Positions 1-8,966 of a stretch of 64,000 bases of DNA are shown here, in pieces. The position numbers and the translations under genes were made by a program. Under the pieces are notes generated by a model, which did not search any database, was not told the origin of the DNA, and worked only from the letters and a program-made list of their open reading frames with translations. The DNA comes from Agrobacterium arsenijevicii (GTDB taxonomy: Bacteria > Pseudomonadota > Alphaproteobacteria > Rhizobiales > Rhizobiaceae): positions 434,001 to 498,000 of the forward strand of contig JWIT01000003.1 in NCBI GenBank assembly GCA_000949895.1, in the 5' to 3' direction. Each line of letters begins with the position of its first letter. Position 1 is the stretch's first letter.

Positions 1-494
1 CTATCCGGGATACCCCAAAGCCTGCCGCGCCACTCGCTGGTCATGGTCAGAAGATGGCGCCACGTTACCGTGCCGTTCGGTGCTTCGGAAAAAGCTACGG
101 TATCGACCGATGCTGCGACTGTATCGTCAAGTGATCCGATCAGGCCGCGAGACAGCGCCAGTCCGGTCAAAGTCGATAATGCACCCTTGGTCACACTGAA
201 GGCCGTATCGGCGCGGTCCGGAGTTCCCCAATATGCGGCGATCTCGCCGCAGTGCAGGACAAGGCCTGTCGCCGGTCCACGCGGTGGCAAAGGTCCGGCC
301 AAGCGGCCATGTTCGCCTTCCTCATATTCGATGAGGTTTTCGTCTAGCTTGAAGGATGCAATGTCCACCGGCAGATGCGTTTCCCATCCAGTCACGACAT
401 CAACGACTGGCCGAAGTCGGGGATCGGCAACGAATATTTCATTAGCCGGCGAATCGCCCTCCGAAGATTGCTGCAGAATGGTGGTGTCGGACAT
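1..494 (-). CDS. Serine hydrolase (beta-lactamase/esterase family), C-terminus beyond window
   Basis: Reading the minus strand from ATG at 494 gives about 164 residues, open to the left edge. A GGGAGA ribosome site precedes the start. The sequence SVTKGAL (about residue 101) carries the S-x-x-K nucleophile motif of class C beta-lactamase-like hydrolases, and HLLTMTSEWRG downstream is the usual block of that family. There is no obvious signal peptide, so it may be cytoplasmic. Such enzymes hydrolyse esters or amides; substrate unknown. It is divergent from the catabolic cassette starting at 697 and may share its control region. The C-terminal half, including the catalytic tyrosine region, lies outside the window. 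Confidence 0.8.
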   Translation of the reverse strand, partial: MSDTTILQQSSEGDSPANEIFVADPRLRPVVDVVTGWETHLPVDIASFKLDENLIEYEEGEHGRLAGPLPPRGPATGLVLHCGEIAAYWGTPDRADTAFSVTKGALSTLTGLALSRGLIGSLDDTVAASVDTVAFSEAPNGTVTWRHLLTMTSEWRGRLWGIPD

Positions 495-696
495 TGTTTG
501 TCTCCCTGTGGGCTTGCCTCCATTTGACGCCATTCCCGCACGGCACTGAAGGTACGGATGACGCCGTATTTCGATCACCGGAAAAAAATTTCCCGAAATT
601 TTCTGAAAAAATGGAACTTAATCTCTATAGAAATTGTCGAATTTTGTCATGCTTGAAAGGAGGAAAGATCTGTAATTCACAGCTAAGGACATCACA

Positions 697-1509
697 GTGA
701 CGACAATCCTGATAACCGGGGCCAGCGGCGGCGTGGGCACACGCATGAGGCAATTGCTTCGCGGGCACTATGATCACATTCGGCTGACGGATATTCGGGA
801 ACCCAATAATCTCCAGCCCAATGAAAGCTTTGTTGCCGCCGACATATCGAATTTCGAGCAGGTGTCCCGTGCTGTCGAAGGTGTAGATGGCATTGTCCAT
901 TTCGGCGGTTTGCCGCTGGAATTTGCCTGGGATGATATGCTGCAGGCCAATATTGTCGGTACCTACAATATCCTTGAGGCCGCGCGCATTGCCGGTGTGA
1001 AGCGTTATGTTTTTGCTTCAAGCAATCAGGTCGTTGGTTTCTATCGCCGTGACCGGCGACTTGGTACAGACACCGTTCTGCGCCCAAGCAGCCGCTACGG
1101 GGTCACCAAGGCTTTCGGTGAATCGCTTGCAGCGCTTTATGCCGACAAGCACGGCATCCGGTCTCTGTGCATTCGCATCGGGCGGGTGTGGGACAAGCCT
1201 GAAGATGTGCGTCGCCTGTCGATCTGGATCGCACCGGAGGATCTGGCGCAACTGGTGCGCATCGGCCTCGACCATCCTGATCTTCACTATGATATTGTCT
1301 ATGGGGTCTCGGATAATGCCGCCAGCTGGTACGATAACCGTCGTGCAACGGAGCTTGGTTATCGGCCTGCATTCCGTGCGGAGGATTTCCGCGAAGATGC
1401 GATTGCAGCTGAGGCGCTGAAGACGCCGGATCCGGTTGCCGACCATTTCATGGGCGCAAAACTTGCCGCCATCGATTTCGACGGCGATCTTGAGCGGGCA
1501 GGGCGATGA
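697..1509 (+). CDS. NAD-dependent epimerase/dehydratase, uronate-dehydrogenase-like
   Basis: 270 residues; GTG start behind AAGGA. The N-terminus has the Rossmann motif TGASGGVG (residues 7-14). YGVTK near residue 134 is the catalytic Y-x-x-x-K of extended short-chain dehydrogenases. Blocks such as VHFGGLPLE, FASSNQVVGFY and CIRIG align by eye with bacterial uronate dehydrogenase (about 265 aa), which oxidises glucuronate or galacturonate to the aldarolactone. First gene of a same-strand cassette, overlapping the next gene by 4 nt (ATGA). Oxidation of a uronic acid or similar sugar is the best guess; a different sugar substrate is quite possible. Confidence 0.8.
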   Translation: MTTILITGASGGVGTRMRQLLRGHYDHIRLTDIREPNNLQPNESFVAADISNFEQVSRAVEGVDGIVHFGGLPLEFAWDDMLQANIVGTYNILEAARIAGVKRYVFASSNQVVGFYRRDRRLGTDTVLRPSSRYGVTKAFGESLAALYADKHGIRSLCIRIGRVWDKPEDVRRLSIWIAPEDLAQLVRIGLDHPDLHYDIVYGVSDNAASWYDNRRATELGYRPAFRAEDFREDAIAAEALKTPDPVADHFMGAKLAAIDFDGDLERAGR

Positions 1510-2339
1510 TTTCGGTATCGCACCTCACCGCACTCGATGCGTCCCCTGAAGATTTTATCCGTCATGCGGCCGATGCCGGTTTCGATGGCGTGGGATTACG
1601 GATCAATCCGCCAGCCCATACCCCTGACCAATGGCCAGTTGCGGGAGATATCAAGCGGGCAAAAGCGCTACGGCGCATTGCCGATGACCTCGGTATCGCG
1701 GTTCTGGAAGTAGAAACCTTCTCGATATGGCCCGATTTCGCGGCAGCAAAACTTTTGCCGGGGCTTGAGGCAGGAGCGGAACTTGGAGCGAGTTTTGTGC
1801 TGTCCGCCGGCATTGATGAGGATCAGGCTCGTCTTATCGAAAATTATGGTCAGCTATGCGATGCCGCCGCCGGGTTCGGCCTTACTGTTGGTCTGGAATT
1901 CATGCCGTTTCGGCCTATGGCGACGTTGGACCATACCTTGCGGACTATCGAGGCGGTCAATCGTCCGAACGCAAAGCTTCTGATCGATACGCTGCATCTC
2001 GACCGTTCCGGCAGTACCGTTGGCGATATCACAGGGCGGGTTCTCGATCATCTCGGTTATGTCCATCTATGCGATGCCGTTGCCGAACGGCCGTCGCCGG
2101 AGAAATTTGCCGAAGAGGCGCGTAATGCCCGTTTTTACCCCGGGGAAGGGGCGTTGCAGCTCGCCGATCTGGTGAAGGTGTTGCCGCACGAAACCGCTTA
2201 CAGCGTCGAGGCTCCCAATCCCCGTTACGCGCATTTGCCACCTGCCGAACGTATCCGGATTGCCGGCGAGAAAACCCGCACATTTTTCAACAACATCCGC
2301 GCGCAAGCGCCGGAAGAAAGAACAAGCCATGCTCTTTGA
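1506..2339 (+). CDS. Sugar phosphate isomerase/epimerase (TIM barrel, AP-endonuclease-2 family)
   Basis: 277 residues; its ATG overlaps the stop of the preceding dehydrogenase, implying translational coupling. The pattern LGASFVLSAGI...VGLEFMPF...LLIDTLHLDRSG...YVHLCDA...YPGEGALQL is that of xylose-isomerase-like TIM barrels, with the metal-binding Glu in GLEF, the Asp/His of IDTLH and a late Glu in SVEAPNP. Probably isomerises or epimerises a sugar acid made by the neighbouring dehydrogenases. The exact reaction cannot be read from sequence. Confidence 0.8.
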   Translation: MISVSHLTALDASPEDFIRHAADAGFDGVGLRINPPAHTPDQWPVAGDIKRAKALRRIADDLGIAVLEVETFSIWPDFAAAKLLPGLEAGAELGASFVLSAGIDEDQARLIENYGQLCDAAAGFGLTVGLEFMPFRPMATLDHTLRTIEAVNRPNAKLLIDTLHLDRSGSTVGDITGRVLDHLGYVHLCDAVAERPSPEKFAEEARNARFYPGEGALQLADLVKVLPHETAYSVEAPNPRYAHLPPAERIRIAGEKTRTFFNNIRAQAPEERTSHAL

Positions 2340-2655
2340 ACTGCGTACCTATACGGCCGTGCCGGGTCGTCTTCCCGATCTTCTCAAGCGCTTTGAGACC
2401 ATCACGCTTGGCATATGGGAACGCTTCGGCATTCGCCAGGTGGGTTTCTGGACGGTGCAGATCGGCGAGTCGAACGTGCGGCTCTATTACATGCTGCAAT
2501 GGGAATCGCTGGCCGAACGCGAACGCATCTGGAACAGCTTCATGGCCGACCCCGAGTGGCTGGCCCGCCGTGCCGAAACGGAAAAGAACGGCCCGCTCGT
2601 CGCCTCCGTGGTTAACGCCATTCTGGAACCCACCGCTTTCTCCGCATTGAAATAA
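2329..2655 (+). CDS. NIPSNAP family protein
   Basis: 108 residues from ATG 2329, overlapping the upstream gene by 11 nt. The opening MLFELRTYTAVPGR and the later YMLQWESLAERE and NAILEPTAFS are typical of the NIPSNAP alpha/beta ferredoxin-like fold. A longer in-frame reading from 2260 exists, but its extra 23 residues are the shadow of the upstream gene. NIPSNAP proteins often sit in bacterial catabolic operons, but their biochemical role is poorly defined. Confidence 0.85.
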   Translation: MLFELRTYTAVPGRLPDLLKRFETITLGIWERFGIRQVGFWTVQIGESNVRLYYMLQWESLAERERIWNSFMADPEWLARRAETEKNGPLVASVVNAILEPTAFSALK

Positions 2656-2692
2656 AACCCTTTCACAAAACATATTCACCGAAGGAAATGCC

Positions 2693-3517
2693 ATGACGTT
2701 TTCGAAAATTTCACTCATTGCTGCCGGTATTATCGGTCTTTCCGGCCTTTCTGCACAGGCTGACGAACTAGCGGATATCAAGGCTCGCGGAACGCTGGTC
2801 TGCGGCGTTATCGGCATCAGCGAGCCTTATGGCTACGTCAATCCCAAAACCCAGGAGGTTGAGGGCTATGAGGTCGATCTCTGCAAGAAGCTGGCTGAAA
2901 AGCTGGGCGTGAAGGCCGAACCCAAGGTCACTTCTTCCGAAGCGCGGCTGCCCGAACTGCTACAGAGCCGCATCGATATCCTCGCTGCCCTGATTACTTA
3001 CAGCGAAGAGCGCGCCAAGCAGATCGACTATAGCAACTCTTACCTGGTTGAGCCTTTCCGATATCTGGTACGCACGGATTCGGGCGTGAAGAATTTCAGC
3101 CAGCTTGAAACGGCCCGTATCGCCAATGTGAAGGGTTCGCTGCTGGAAAAAGTCACCAAACAGCGTTTCCCCGGTGCGACCAATATTTCGTTCGAAGACC
3201 AGTCCTCTGCCTTTCTCGCCTTGCAGCAGGGCAAGGCAGTGGCGCTTGCCGGCCGCGAGACGACACTCAAGGCGCTTCAGAACCGCGCAGGTGACACTGC
3301 CGCCGCAACCGAATTTGTGGAAGAGCCGTTGCTTGTCCAGCGCACGGGTTTTGCCCTGCGCAAGGGCGAGGAAGGCCTCCTGAAAGAAGTCAACGCATTC
3401 CTCGCAGAACTGGAAGCCTCCGGTGAAGCGCAGAAGCTGTTCGACAAGTGGATCGGCAAGGACTCGGCCTTCAAGCTGACCCGTAGTTTCAAGGTTGGCG
3501 ATCCGATCACCAACTGA
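2693..3517 (+). CDS. Polar amino-acid-type ABC transporter, periplasmic binding protein
   Basis: 274 residues. A signal peptide (MTFSKISLIAAGIIGLSGL, cleavage near AQA-DE) is followed by IKARGTLVCGV and the GYEVDLCKKLAEKLG block of family 3 solute-binding proteins (HisJ/GlnH type). A GAAGGA site precedes the ATG. Two matching permeases and an ATPase follow, so this is the substrate-capturing subunit of a complete importer. Its position among sugar-acid enzymes suggests a ligand beyond a simple amino acid, for example a sugar-amino-acid conjugate; this is inference. Confidence 0.9.
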   Translation: MTFSKISLIAAGIIGLSGLSAQADELADIKARGTLVCGVIGISEPYGYVNPKTQEVEGYEVDLCKKLAEKLGVKAEPKVTSSEARLPELLQSRIDILAALITYSEERAKQIDYSNSYLVEPFRYLVRTDSGVKNFSQLETARIANVKGSLLEKVTKQRFPGATNISFEDQSSAFLALQQGKAVALAGRETTLKALQNRAGDTAAATEFVEEPLLVQRTGFALRKGEEGLLKEVNAFLAELEASGEAQKLFDKWIGKDSAFKLTRSFKVGDPITN

Positions 3518-3583
3518 AACGAACCCTGATGCCCGGCCTGTCCGGGTCGGGCATCGACACATGGCGAAAGCGATACGGGCATC

Positions 3584-4270
3584 ATGGATTTCAGGACCAT
3601 TCTGACAGGCGAATACGGCGAGTTCCTATTGGAGGGTGTGCGCCTGACGCTCATGCTGTTTGTGTCGAGCTGGGTGCTGTCGATATCGGTGGCGCTGCTG
3701 CTGACGTGGATCGGTAATCTCCAGCTGAAATCCGCCCGTTTTCTGGTTCTGGCCTATGTCGAATATCACCGCAATGTGCCGTTGCTGGTGCAGCTGTTCA
3801 TCTGGTATTTCGCCATACCGCAGCTTTTTCCAGCAAAGCTCAATCTGCTGATCAACAGTTACAATGCCGAATTTTTCTATGCGTTGATCGCCATCGGTCT
3901 TTGTAATGCCGCCTATGTCTCGGAGGACCTACGAAGCGGCCTCAGGGCTATTCCCAAGGTGCAATACGAGGCGGCACGCGCCGCGGGCTTTTCCTATAGC
4001 GGATCGCTGATCTGGATTATCCTGCCGCAGGCTTGGCGGCTGGCGTTGCCGCCGCTGGTCAACCAGTCGCTCGTCCTGTTCAAATCGACTAGCCTTGCGG
4101 CCGTGATCGGCGTTAGTGAACTCAGCTATCAGGCCCGGCTGATCGAGAGCCAGAGCTTCCTCATTTTCGAAACATTCACGGTGATCACTGTCGCCTATCT
4201 GGCGGGAAGTATTCCGCTCATGCTGCTTGGCCGTCATCTCGGCAAAAGTAGCCGGTTTCAGGAGCGCTGA
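3584..4270 (+). CDS. ABC transporter permease (HisM/GlnP family)
   Basis: 228 residues with about five hydrophobic spans (around 20-42, 55-75, 88-108, 150-170 and 190-212). The EAA-type coupling loop reads YEAARAAGFSYSGSLIWIILPQA, the conserved cytoplasmic contact to the ATPase, and EYHRNVPLLVQLFIWYF is the usual N-terminal block of polar amino acid permeases. It lies 66 nt after the binding protein and 6 nt before the second permease. Confidence 0.9.
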   Translation: MDFRTILTGEYGEFLLEGVRLTLMLFVSSWVLSISVALLLTWIGNLQLKSARFLVLAYVEYHRNVPLLVQLFIWYFAIPQLFPAKLNLLINSYNAEFFYALIAIGLCNAAYVSEDLRSGLRAIPKVQYEAARAAGFSYSGSLIWIILPQAWRLALPPLVNQSLVLFKSTSLAAVIGVSELSYQARLIESQSFLIFETFTVITVAYLAGSIPLMLLGRHLGKSSRFQER

Positions 4271-4276
4271 TCCCTC

Positions 4277-4990
4277 ATGATGGATATTCTCTCTGATTAC
4301 GGTCTTTTCCTGCTTCTTGGCGATTACAGCCGCGGCATCATCGGTGGCCTTGCGCTGACAATCCTGATTGCTGCTGTCACTCTCGTGCTGACATTTCCGT
4401 TTGCACTTGGCGTTGCCCTGATGCGCACCAGCGGCAACAAATGGCTATCGCGCGCTGCCGCCTGCTTCGTTTACGGCGTGCGTGGCATTCCTCTCCTTAT
4501 GCTGATCCTGTGGATTTACTTCTTTCTGCCTGTCGTGGTCGGCAATATCCTCAACCCATTCTGGACAATCGTTGTCGCTCTCGTGATTTTTCAGACGGCT
4601 TATCTCTCGGAGGTTTTTCGCGCCGGGATCGAGGCGATCCATCCGGGGCAGGGCGAGGCGGGTCTGGCATTGGGATTGCGGCGACCGGTCATTCTCATGA
4701 AGATCATTCTGCCGCAGGCGCTGGTCAATGTCATTCCAGGTATCATCAGCCAGTTTACGATGATCATCAAGGAAACCTCGCTCGGTTACGTCATCGCACT
4801 CAACGAGCTGACATTTTCGGCAGCGCAGGTAAGCAGCACTCTGATGACGCGGCCAATGGAGGTCTACATCATTCTGGCGGCCATCTACTTCATCGTATGT
4901 TTTGCAATGTCGTCCTGCGCACGGTTTCTCGAACACCGCATTGCTGCGAGGCGAAGTGGCGGCCAGACGGTCGCGAGGGCAGCGGCATGA
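4277..4990 (+). CDS. ABC transporter permease (HisQ/GlnP family)
   Basis: 237 residues with about five membrane segments. YGVRGIPLLMLILWIYFFLP matches the family's conserved RGxPLL block, and the coupling loop GEAGLALGLRRPVILMKIILPQA is clear. The start is either of two adjacent ATG codons (4277 or 4280). It forms a heterodimeric channel with the previous permease and overlaps the ATPase start by 4 nt. Confidence 0.9.
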   Translation: MMDILSDYGLFLLLGDYSRGIIGGLALTILIAAVTLVLTFPFALGVALMRTSGNKWLSRAAACFVYGVRGIPLLMLILWIYFFLPVVVGNILNPFWTIVVALVIFQTAYLSEVFRAGIEAIHPGQGEAGLALGLRRPVILMKIILPQALVNVIPGIISQFTMIIKETSLGYVIALNELTFSAAQVSSTLMTRPMEVYIILAAIYFIVCFAMSSCARFLEHRIAARRSGGQTVARAAA

Positions 4991-5715
4991 TCGAGTTTCA
5001 GTCTGTCACGAAAAGCTTCGGCCAGTTCAAGGCACTGGACGGGGTTTCCGGCACCATCGGGCGAGGTGAGGTGGTGACGATTTGCGGCCCGTCCGGATCC
5101 GGAAAATCGACGCTCATTCGCACGATAAACCGGCTGGAGGAGATCGATACCGGTCTCGTTCTGGTCGGTGGCGAAGATGTCGCCGCAAAGACCGTCGATA
5201 TCGATGTGCTGCGGCGGCACATCGGTTTTGTTTTCCAGCAATACAATCTTTTTCCGCATCTGAGTACACGCGACAATGTCGTGGTGCTGTTGCGCCGTAT
5301 TCAGGGGCTTTCCCGCCGTGATGCCGAGGAAAAGGCAATGCAGCATTTGGCGCGCCTTGGGCTGGAAAGTTTTGCCGATCGAATGCCCGCAAAACTTTCC
5401 GGCGGACAGCAGCAGCGCGTCGCGATAGCGCGGGCACTTTGCATGAACCCTGAAATTCTGCTTCTCGACGAACCGACAAGTGCGCTCGACGCCGAAATGT
5501 CGGGCGAGGTGCTGCAACTGCTGCGGTCACTTGCAGGCAGCGGCATTACCATCGTCTGCGTGACGCATGAGATGCGTTTTGCCAGGGACGCGGCCGATGC
5601 CGTGTGGTTCATGGCCGATGGAAAGCTGTTGCAGGCTGCAAGCCCGCGCGAGTTCTTTGGCGGCGATGCGCATCCTCGCGCAAAAGCGTTTCTTCAATCC
5701 GTTTTGCAATCCTGA
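4987..5715 (+). CDS. ABC transporter ATP-binding protein (polar amino acid type)
   Basis: 242 residues from ATG 4987. Walker A GPSGSGKST (about 36-44), Q-loop FQQYNLFPH, signature LSGGQQQRVAIARAL, Walker B ILLLDEPTSALD and switch His in VTHEMRFA are all intact. It energises the importer formed with 2693, 3584 and 4277. A longer reading frame extends upstream to 4441, but that part is the shadow of the permease gene; the ATGA overlap marks the real start. Confidence 0.92.
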   Translation: MIEFQSVTKSFGQFKALDGVSGTIGRGEVVTICGPSGSGKSTLIRTINRLEEIDTGLVLVGGEDVAAKTVDIDVLRRHIGFVFQQYNLFPHLSTRDNVVVLLRRIQGLSRRDAEEKAMQHLARLGLESFADRMPAKLSGGQQQRVAIARALCMNPEILLLDEPTSALDAEMSGEVLQLLRSLAGSGITIVCVTHEMRFARDAADAVWFMADGKLLQAASPREFFGGDAHPRAKAFLQSVLQS

Positions 5716-5760
5716 GAGCCGACCTGACGCCAACTTCTTCAGGCAGGTGGAGATATTCCC

Positions 5761-6726
5761 ATGAGTTATTTTCCGGACGGTCGCAGGCCGATTATCGCCA
5801 TTCACATGAGCGACATTCAGGCGGAAAGGCTGCGCAGGCATTCATCGCAGCCGGTGGTGATCGAATATTCGAAGTCGACCGAGCCGTGGAATGTGCCGCC
5901 GGAGGCGGATTTCCTGGTCACATTCATGCGCGGCTGGGCAAAGGCCCCACGGACTGCGCCGCCGGGCTGGCCGCATGGGCTGAAATGGATTCAGGCGGGC
6001 TCGGCTGGACTTGATGCTTTCCCGAAGTGGTTTTTCGAGGGGGTTCCGGTGTCAAACGGGCGCGGTATCCAGGCCATCGGTATCGCCGAATATGTGCTGA
6101 CCGCAATTCTTCTGCACGAAAAACGTCTCGACCAAACGATTGCCCGCTCTCCTGCCGACTGGCGCGAACACCCTCTGGGCGGCCTTGCAGGTAAAACGGT
6201 TGGTATTCTCGGCTTTGGTGCGATCGGCAGCGCTGTTGCACAGCGCGCCTTGGCATTCGGAACACGCGTACTCGCCTATCGCCGCTCGGCGCAGCCAGCC
6301 GATATGGCAGGTGTCGAACTGGCGCGGACGCTGGAGCAACTGGCGGCGGAAAGCGACCATCTGGTCGTTGCATTACCGCTGACACCCGACACGAAGCACA
6401 TAATCGACAGCGGTTTTCTGGCGCATAGCAAGCCGGGACAGCATTTGATCAACGTGTCGCGTGGTGCGCATGTCGACCAGCAGGCGCTTCTTGCGGCACT
6501 GGACAAAGACACATCAAGAGTGGCCACGCTGGATGTGACGGACCCCGAACCATTGCCGGAGGGGCACCCCATCTACAGTCATCCCGGTATTCGCCTCACA
6601 CCCCATACATCCGGCCAGACCGAGCGTTTCGAAGATCTGCTGACCGCAAAAATTTTCGCCAATCTCGACCGGTTTCTGGCCGGCCAACCGTTGATCGATC
6701 AGGTCGATCCGCAGAAGGGTTATTAA
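5761..6726 (+). CDS. D-isomer-specific 2-hydroxyacid dehydrogenase
   Basis: 321 residues, ATG behind AGGTGGAG. The NAD-binding motif GILGFGAIGSAVAQRALAFG (about 144-163), the catalytic Arg in INVSRGAHVD, the Glu in DVTDPEPLPEGHP and the His in LTPHTSG match glyoxylate/hydroxypyruvate-reductase-like members. It probably reduces a 2-keto acid, or oxidises a D-2-hydroxy acid, in the pathway served by the adjacent importer. It lies 45 nt after the ATPase and 6 nt before the SDR. Confidence 0.88.
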   Translation: MSYFPDGRRPIIAIHMSDIQAERLRRHSSQPVVIEYSKSTEPWNVPPEADFLVTFMRGWAKAPRTAPPGWPHGLKWIQAGSAGLDAFPKWFFEGVPVSNGRGIQAIGIAEYVLTAILLHEKRLDQTIARSPADWREHPLGGLAGKTVGILGFGAIGSAVAQRALAFGTRVLAYRRSAQPADMAGVELARTLEQLAAESDHLVVALPLTPDTKHIIDSGFLAHSKPGQHLINVSRGAHVDQQALLAALDKDTSRVATLDVTDPEPLPEGHPIYSHPGIRLTPHTSGQTERFEDLLTAKIFANLDRFLAGQPLIDQVDPQKGY

Positions 6727-6732
6727 AATACC

Positions 6733-7479
6733 ATGACAAACCGGATCGATCTCGAAGGGCGTTTTGCGGTTATCACTGGCGGGGCAAGCGGAATCGGTCT
6801 TGAAACCGCACGCCGTTTTGCGGCTTCGGGCGCTCATGTAGCGCTGTGGGACCTGAACGAGAAAGATGGCCGGCAACTATGTGCGGAAAACCCGGATTTT
6901 TCGTTCTATAAGGTCGATGTCAATGACGAGCATTCGGTCGACTCTGCCGCTGCCGCAACTGCGGAAGCGTTCGGCCGTATCGATATCCTCGTCAATTCGG
7001 CGGGCATCGGCAATTTTCGCCACACTGTCGCGGGTTATCCCGTCGACGCCTGGCGGCGGATCATCGACATCAATCTGACTGGCACTTTTATGTGCTGCCG
7101 CTCAATTGTTCCCTTCATGCAAGTCAACAATTACGGGCGGATTATCAACATATCCTCCATAGCCGGAAAAGAGGGACCACAATTCGCAGCGGCTTATTCA
7201 GCCGCCAAGGCTGGCGTGATTGCGTTGACGAAATCTCTTGCCAAGGAACTGCTGGAAACCGAAATCCGGGTGAACACCATCACTCCGGCGGCCGTCGAAA
7301 CCGCTCTCTTCGCGCAGATGAGCGAAGAGTCACAAAATGCGTCCAGAAGCCGCATTCCTCTCGGGCGCCTCGGCCAGCCACAGGAGGTCGCGGCAATGAT
7401 CGCCTGGCTGGCATCGGAGGAATGCTCGTTTTCTACCGGCGCTGTCTTTGATCTTTCGGGTGGCAAGGCGACATATTGA
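6733..7479 (+). CDS. SDR family oxidoreductase
   Basis: 248 residues. Classical short-chain dehydrogenase: TGGASGIG cofactor motif (about 15-22), NSAG (88-91), catalytic Ser in ISSIAGKEG and Y-x-x-x-K as YSAAK (about 155-159). LVNTITPAAVETALF-type C-terminal blocks are present. Acidic residues after beta-2 (ALWDLNE) suggest NAD(H) preference. Last gene of the cassette. Only 17 nt separate its stop from the IS30 inverted repeat, so any downstream gene has been cut off by the element. Confidence 0.9.
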   Translation: MTNRIDLEGRFAVITGGASGIGLETARRFAASGAHVALWDLNEKDGRQLCAENPDFSFYKVDVNDEHSVDSAAAATAEAFGRIDILVNSAGIGNFRHTVAGYPVDAWRRIIDINLTGTFMCCRSIVPFMQVNNYGRIINISSIAGKEGPQFAAAYSAAKAGVIALTKSLAKELLETEIRVNTITPAAVETALFAQMSEESQNASRSRIPLGRLGQPQEVAAMIAWLASEECSFSTGAVFDLSGGKATY

Positions 7480-7496
7480 TTTTTTTTGGCGAAGCT

Positions 7497-8592
7497 ACTC
7501 CAAGTGCATCATGCCTTGCCTGGCAGGGTAGGGGATCAGTCCCTTGCTTGCAAATGGGCCTTGAAGGCTTCGGCCGGGGTTCTATAGTTCAGGCACTTTC
7601 TCGGCTGGTCGTTGAGAATGTGTGTGAGCTGGTTAAGCGTCGCCTGCGACATTTGACTGAGGTCTGTATCCGGCGGCAGGAAACGGCGGATGCGCTTGTT
7701 GGCGTTTTCCACCGCACCTTTTTGCCAGGGCGCACTCGGATCGCAGAACCAGCTTCGTGCGCCAATGCCATCTTCCAAAGCCCGGAATGCGGCAAACTCC
7801 GTACCGCGATCAAAAGGTGAAGCTCTGACGCGCGAAGGCGGGCAGGGAAGAGAATGCACGAATGATTTTGTCCATGATCGGACGCGAGTGCCGGCTCGGG
7901 TTCTTGATCAGAACGGTATAGCGGCTTTTGCGCTCAACGAGTGATGTGACATTGGCATGGCCAAACGGACGCTCGAATATGATGAGATCGCCCTCCCAAT
8001 GACCAAACTGCGATCTGTTTCCAATGAAATCAGGCCTTTGGCCGATACGATGGCTTGCTGGAAAAGCACCATCGCGCGGTTTTCTGGAGCGGAGAGGACG
8101 ACGCTTGCGGCGCGCTTCCGGCAGATATTGATAGAGGCCGAGCGCATAATCTTCCTTGCTGTAAATGAACCGGTAGATCGTTTCGGCGGACACGCGAACA
8201 GGGCTTATTCCCTCCGACAGCAGACGCCCGGCGATCTGCTCGGGAGACCATCGAGCCTTGAGTTGACGGATGACGTCGGCTCGCAGATCCGGATGGCGTC
8301 GCAGCTTGCGCAAGCGTCTTCGTCGCTCGCGGGTCAGTTGATCAGCGATCGTCCCGAAGTAACCGGTGTACTGGGGAAGCTCACGGTCATGGAAGGTGTT
8401 GCGACGGATTTCGCGATAGATGGTTGAACGATGACGTCCCAGCCGCCGGGCCATCTCATTGATCGCGACTTTCTGATCAACGAGACGGTGAAGAAGACGA
8501 CGATCGGCGAGGGTCAGTTGCTGATAAGATCCAGACATGCCATAATCTCCAAAGTGAAGCCATTGAAATCATTGGCATGTCGCACTTGGAAT
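7497..8592 (-). mobile_element. IS30-family insertion sequence, about 1.1 kb
   Basis: Imperfect terminal inverted repeats are visible: ACTCCAAGTGCATCATGCC at 7497-7515 and its counterpart ATTCCAAGTGCGACATGCC read inward from 8592 (15 of 19 positions equal). The enclosed transposase on the minus strand is IS30-like with a DDE triad. Element size fits the family. The outermost base and any short target duplication cannot be fixed by eye. The element separates the catabolic cassette from the accessory region. Confidence 0.8.
7536..8538 (-). pseudogene. IS30 family transposase, frameshifted
   Basis: Two minus-strand frames make one IS30 transposase. The upstream part (8538 to 7810) has an N-terminal helix-turn-helix (MARRLGRHRSTIYREI) and the first catalytic Asp in HWEGDLII. 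The downstream part supplies DRGTEFAAF (second Asp) and QKGAVENANKRIR (Glu). The junction is ACC-TTT-TGA, where dropping one T restores FTFDRGTEF. The simplest reading is a one-base insertion in the T run that inactivates the enzyme. A programmed +1 shift at TTT-TGA is possible but not typical for the family. Confidence 0.85.
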
Positions 8593-8966
8593 TAGAATGT
8601 ACCCCCTTACAAACAATAATCGCATAAGATAGATTATGGAACTGATTGGTCATTCCCGAAACCCGTTTAAGTGTAAAAATGGAACCTAGTATGGCCCAAA
8701 CTGGCCCTTCGTGGCCCAAAACGGAACGTAGCGTAGCCCAACCTTTAAAACAGCCCTTGGGCACGCCGCGAAATTTGGTCGATCCCATTACAGTGATCAA
8801 TCTCCGAGACGGATTGAGAAATTGCCTGATTTCGCTTTTTCACGTCAGTGACCGAGTTTGTCATAGCCAAGCAGCTTGGATGAAAGCTGTGAATTATCGG
8901 GTCAAGTTCACTTTTCCTTAATTCGCACCCAGCTAACAGCGTGGGCTTTATGGGAAGGAAAACGCT
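8593..8966. other. Intergenic region beside IS30, no supported gene
   Basis: 374 nt between the IS30 right end and the next gene. A short + strand frame (8646-8921) and a minus-strand frame reaching into the element have no recognisable content or good ribosome site. Several GGCCC-type words recur (TGGCCCAAACTGGCCC), but no clear promoter or terminator could be assigned. Confidence 0.4.

Noticed and set aside
43-549. Plus-strand 168-codon frame at the left edge
   Set aside because: It is antisense to the serine hydrolase, whose catalytic motifs and ribosome site are convincing on the minus strand.
4441-4986. N-terminal extension of the ABC ATPase frame
   Set aside because: It is the shadow of the permease gene; the ATGA overlap and the typical 242-residue length fix the start at 4987.
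8646-8921. 91-codon plus-strand frame
   Set aside because: No ribosome site, no recognisable content, and it lies in the disturbed DNA beside IS30.
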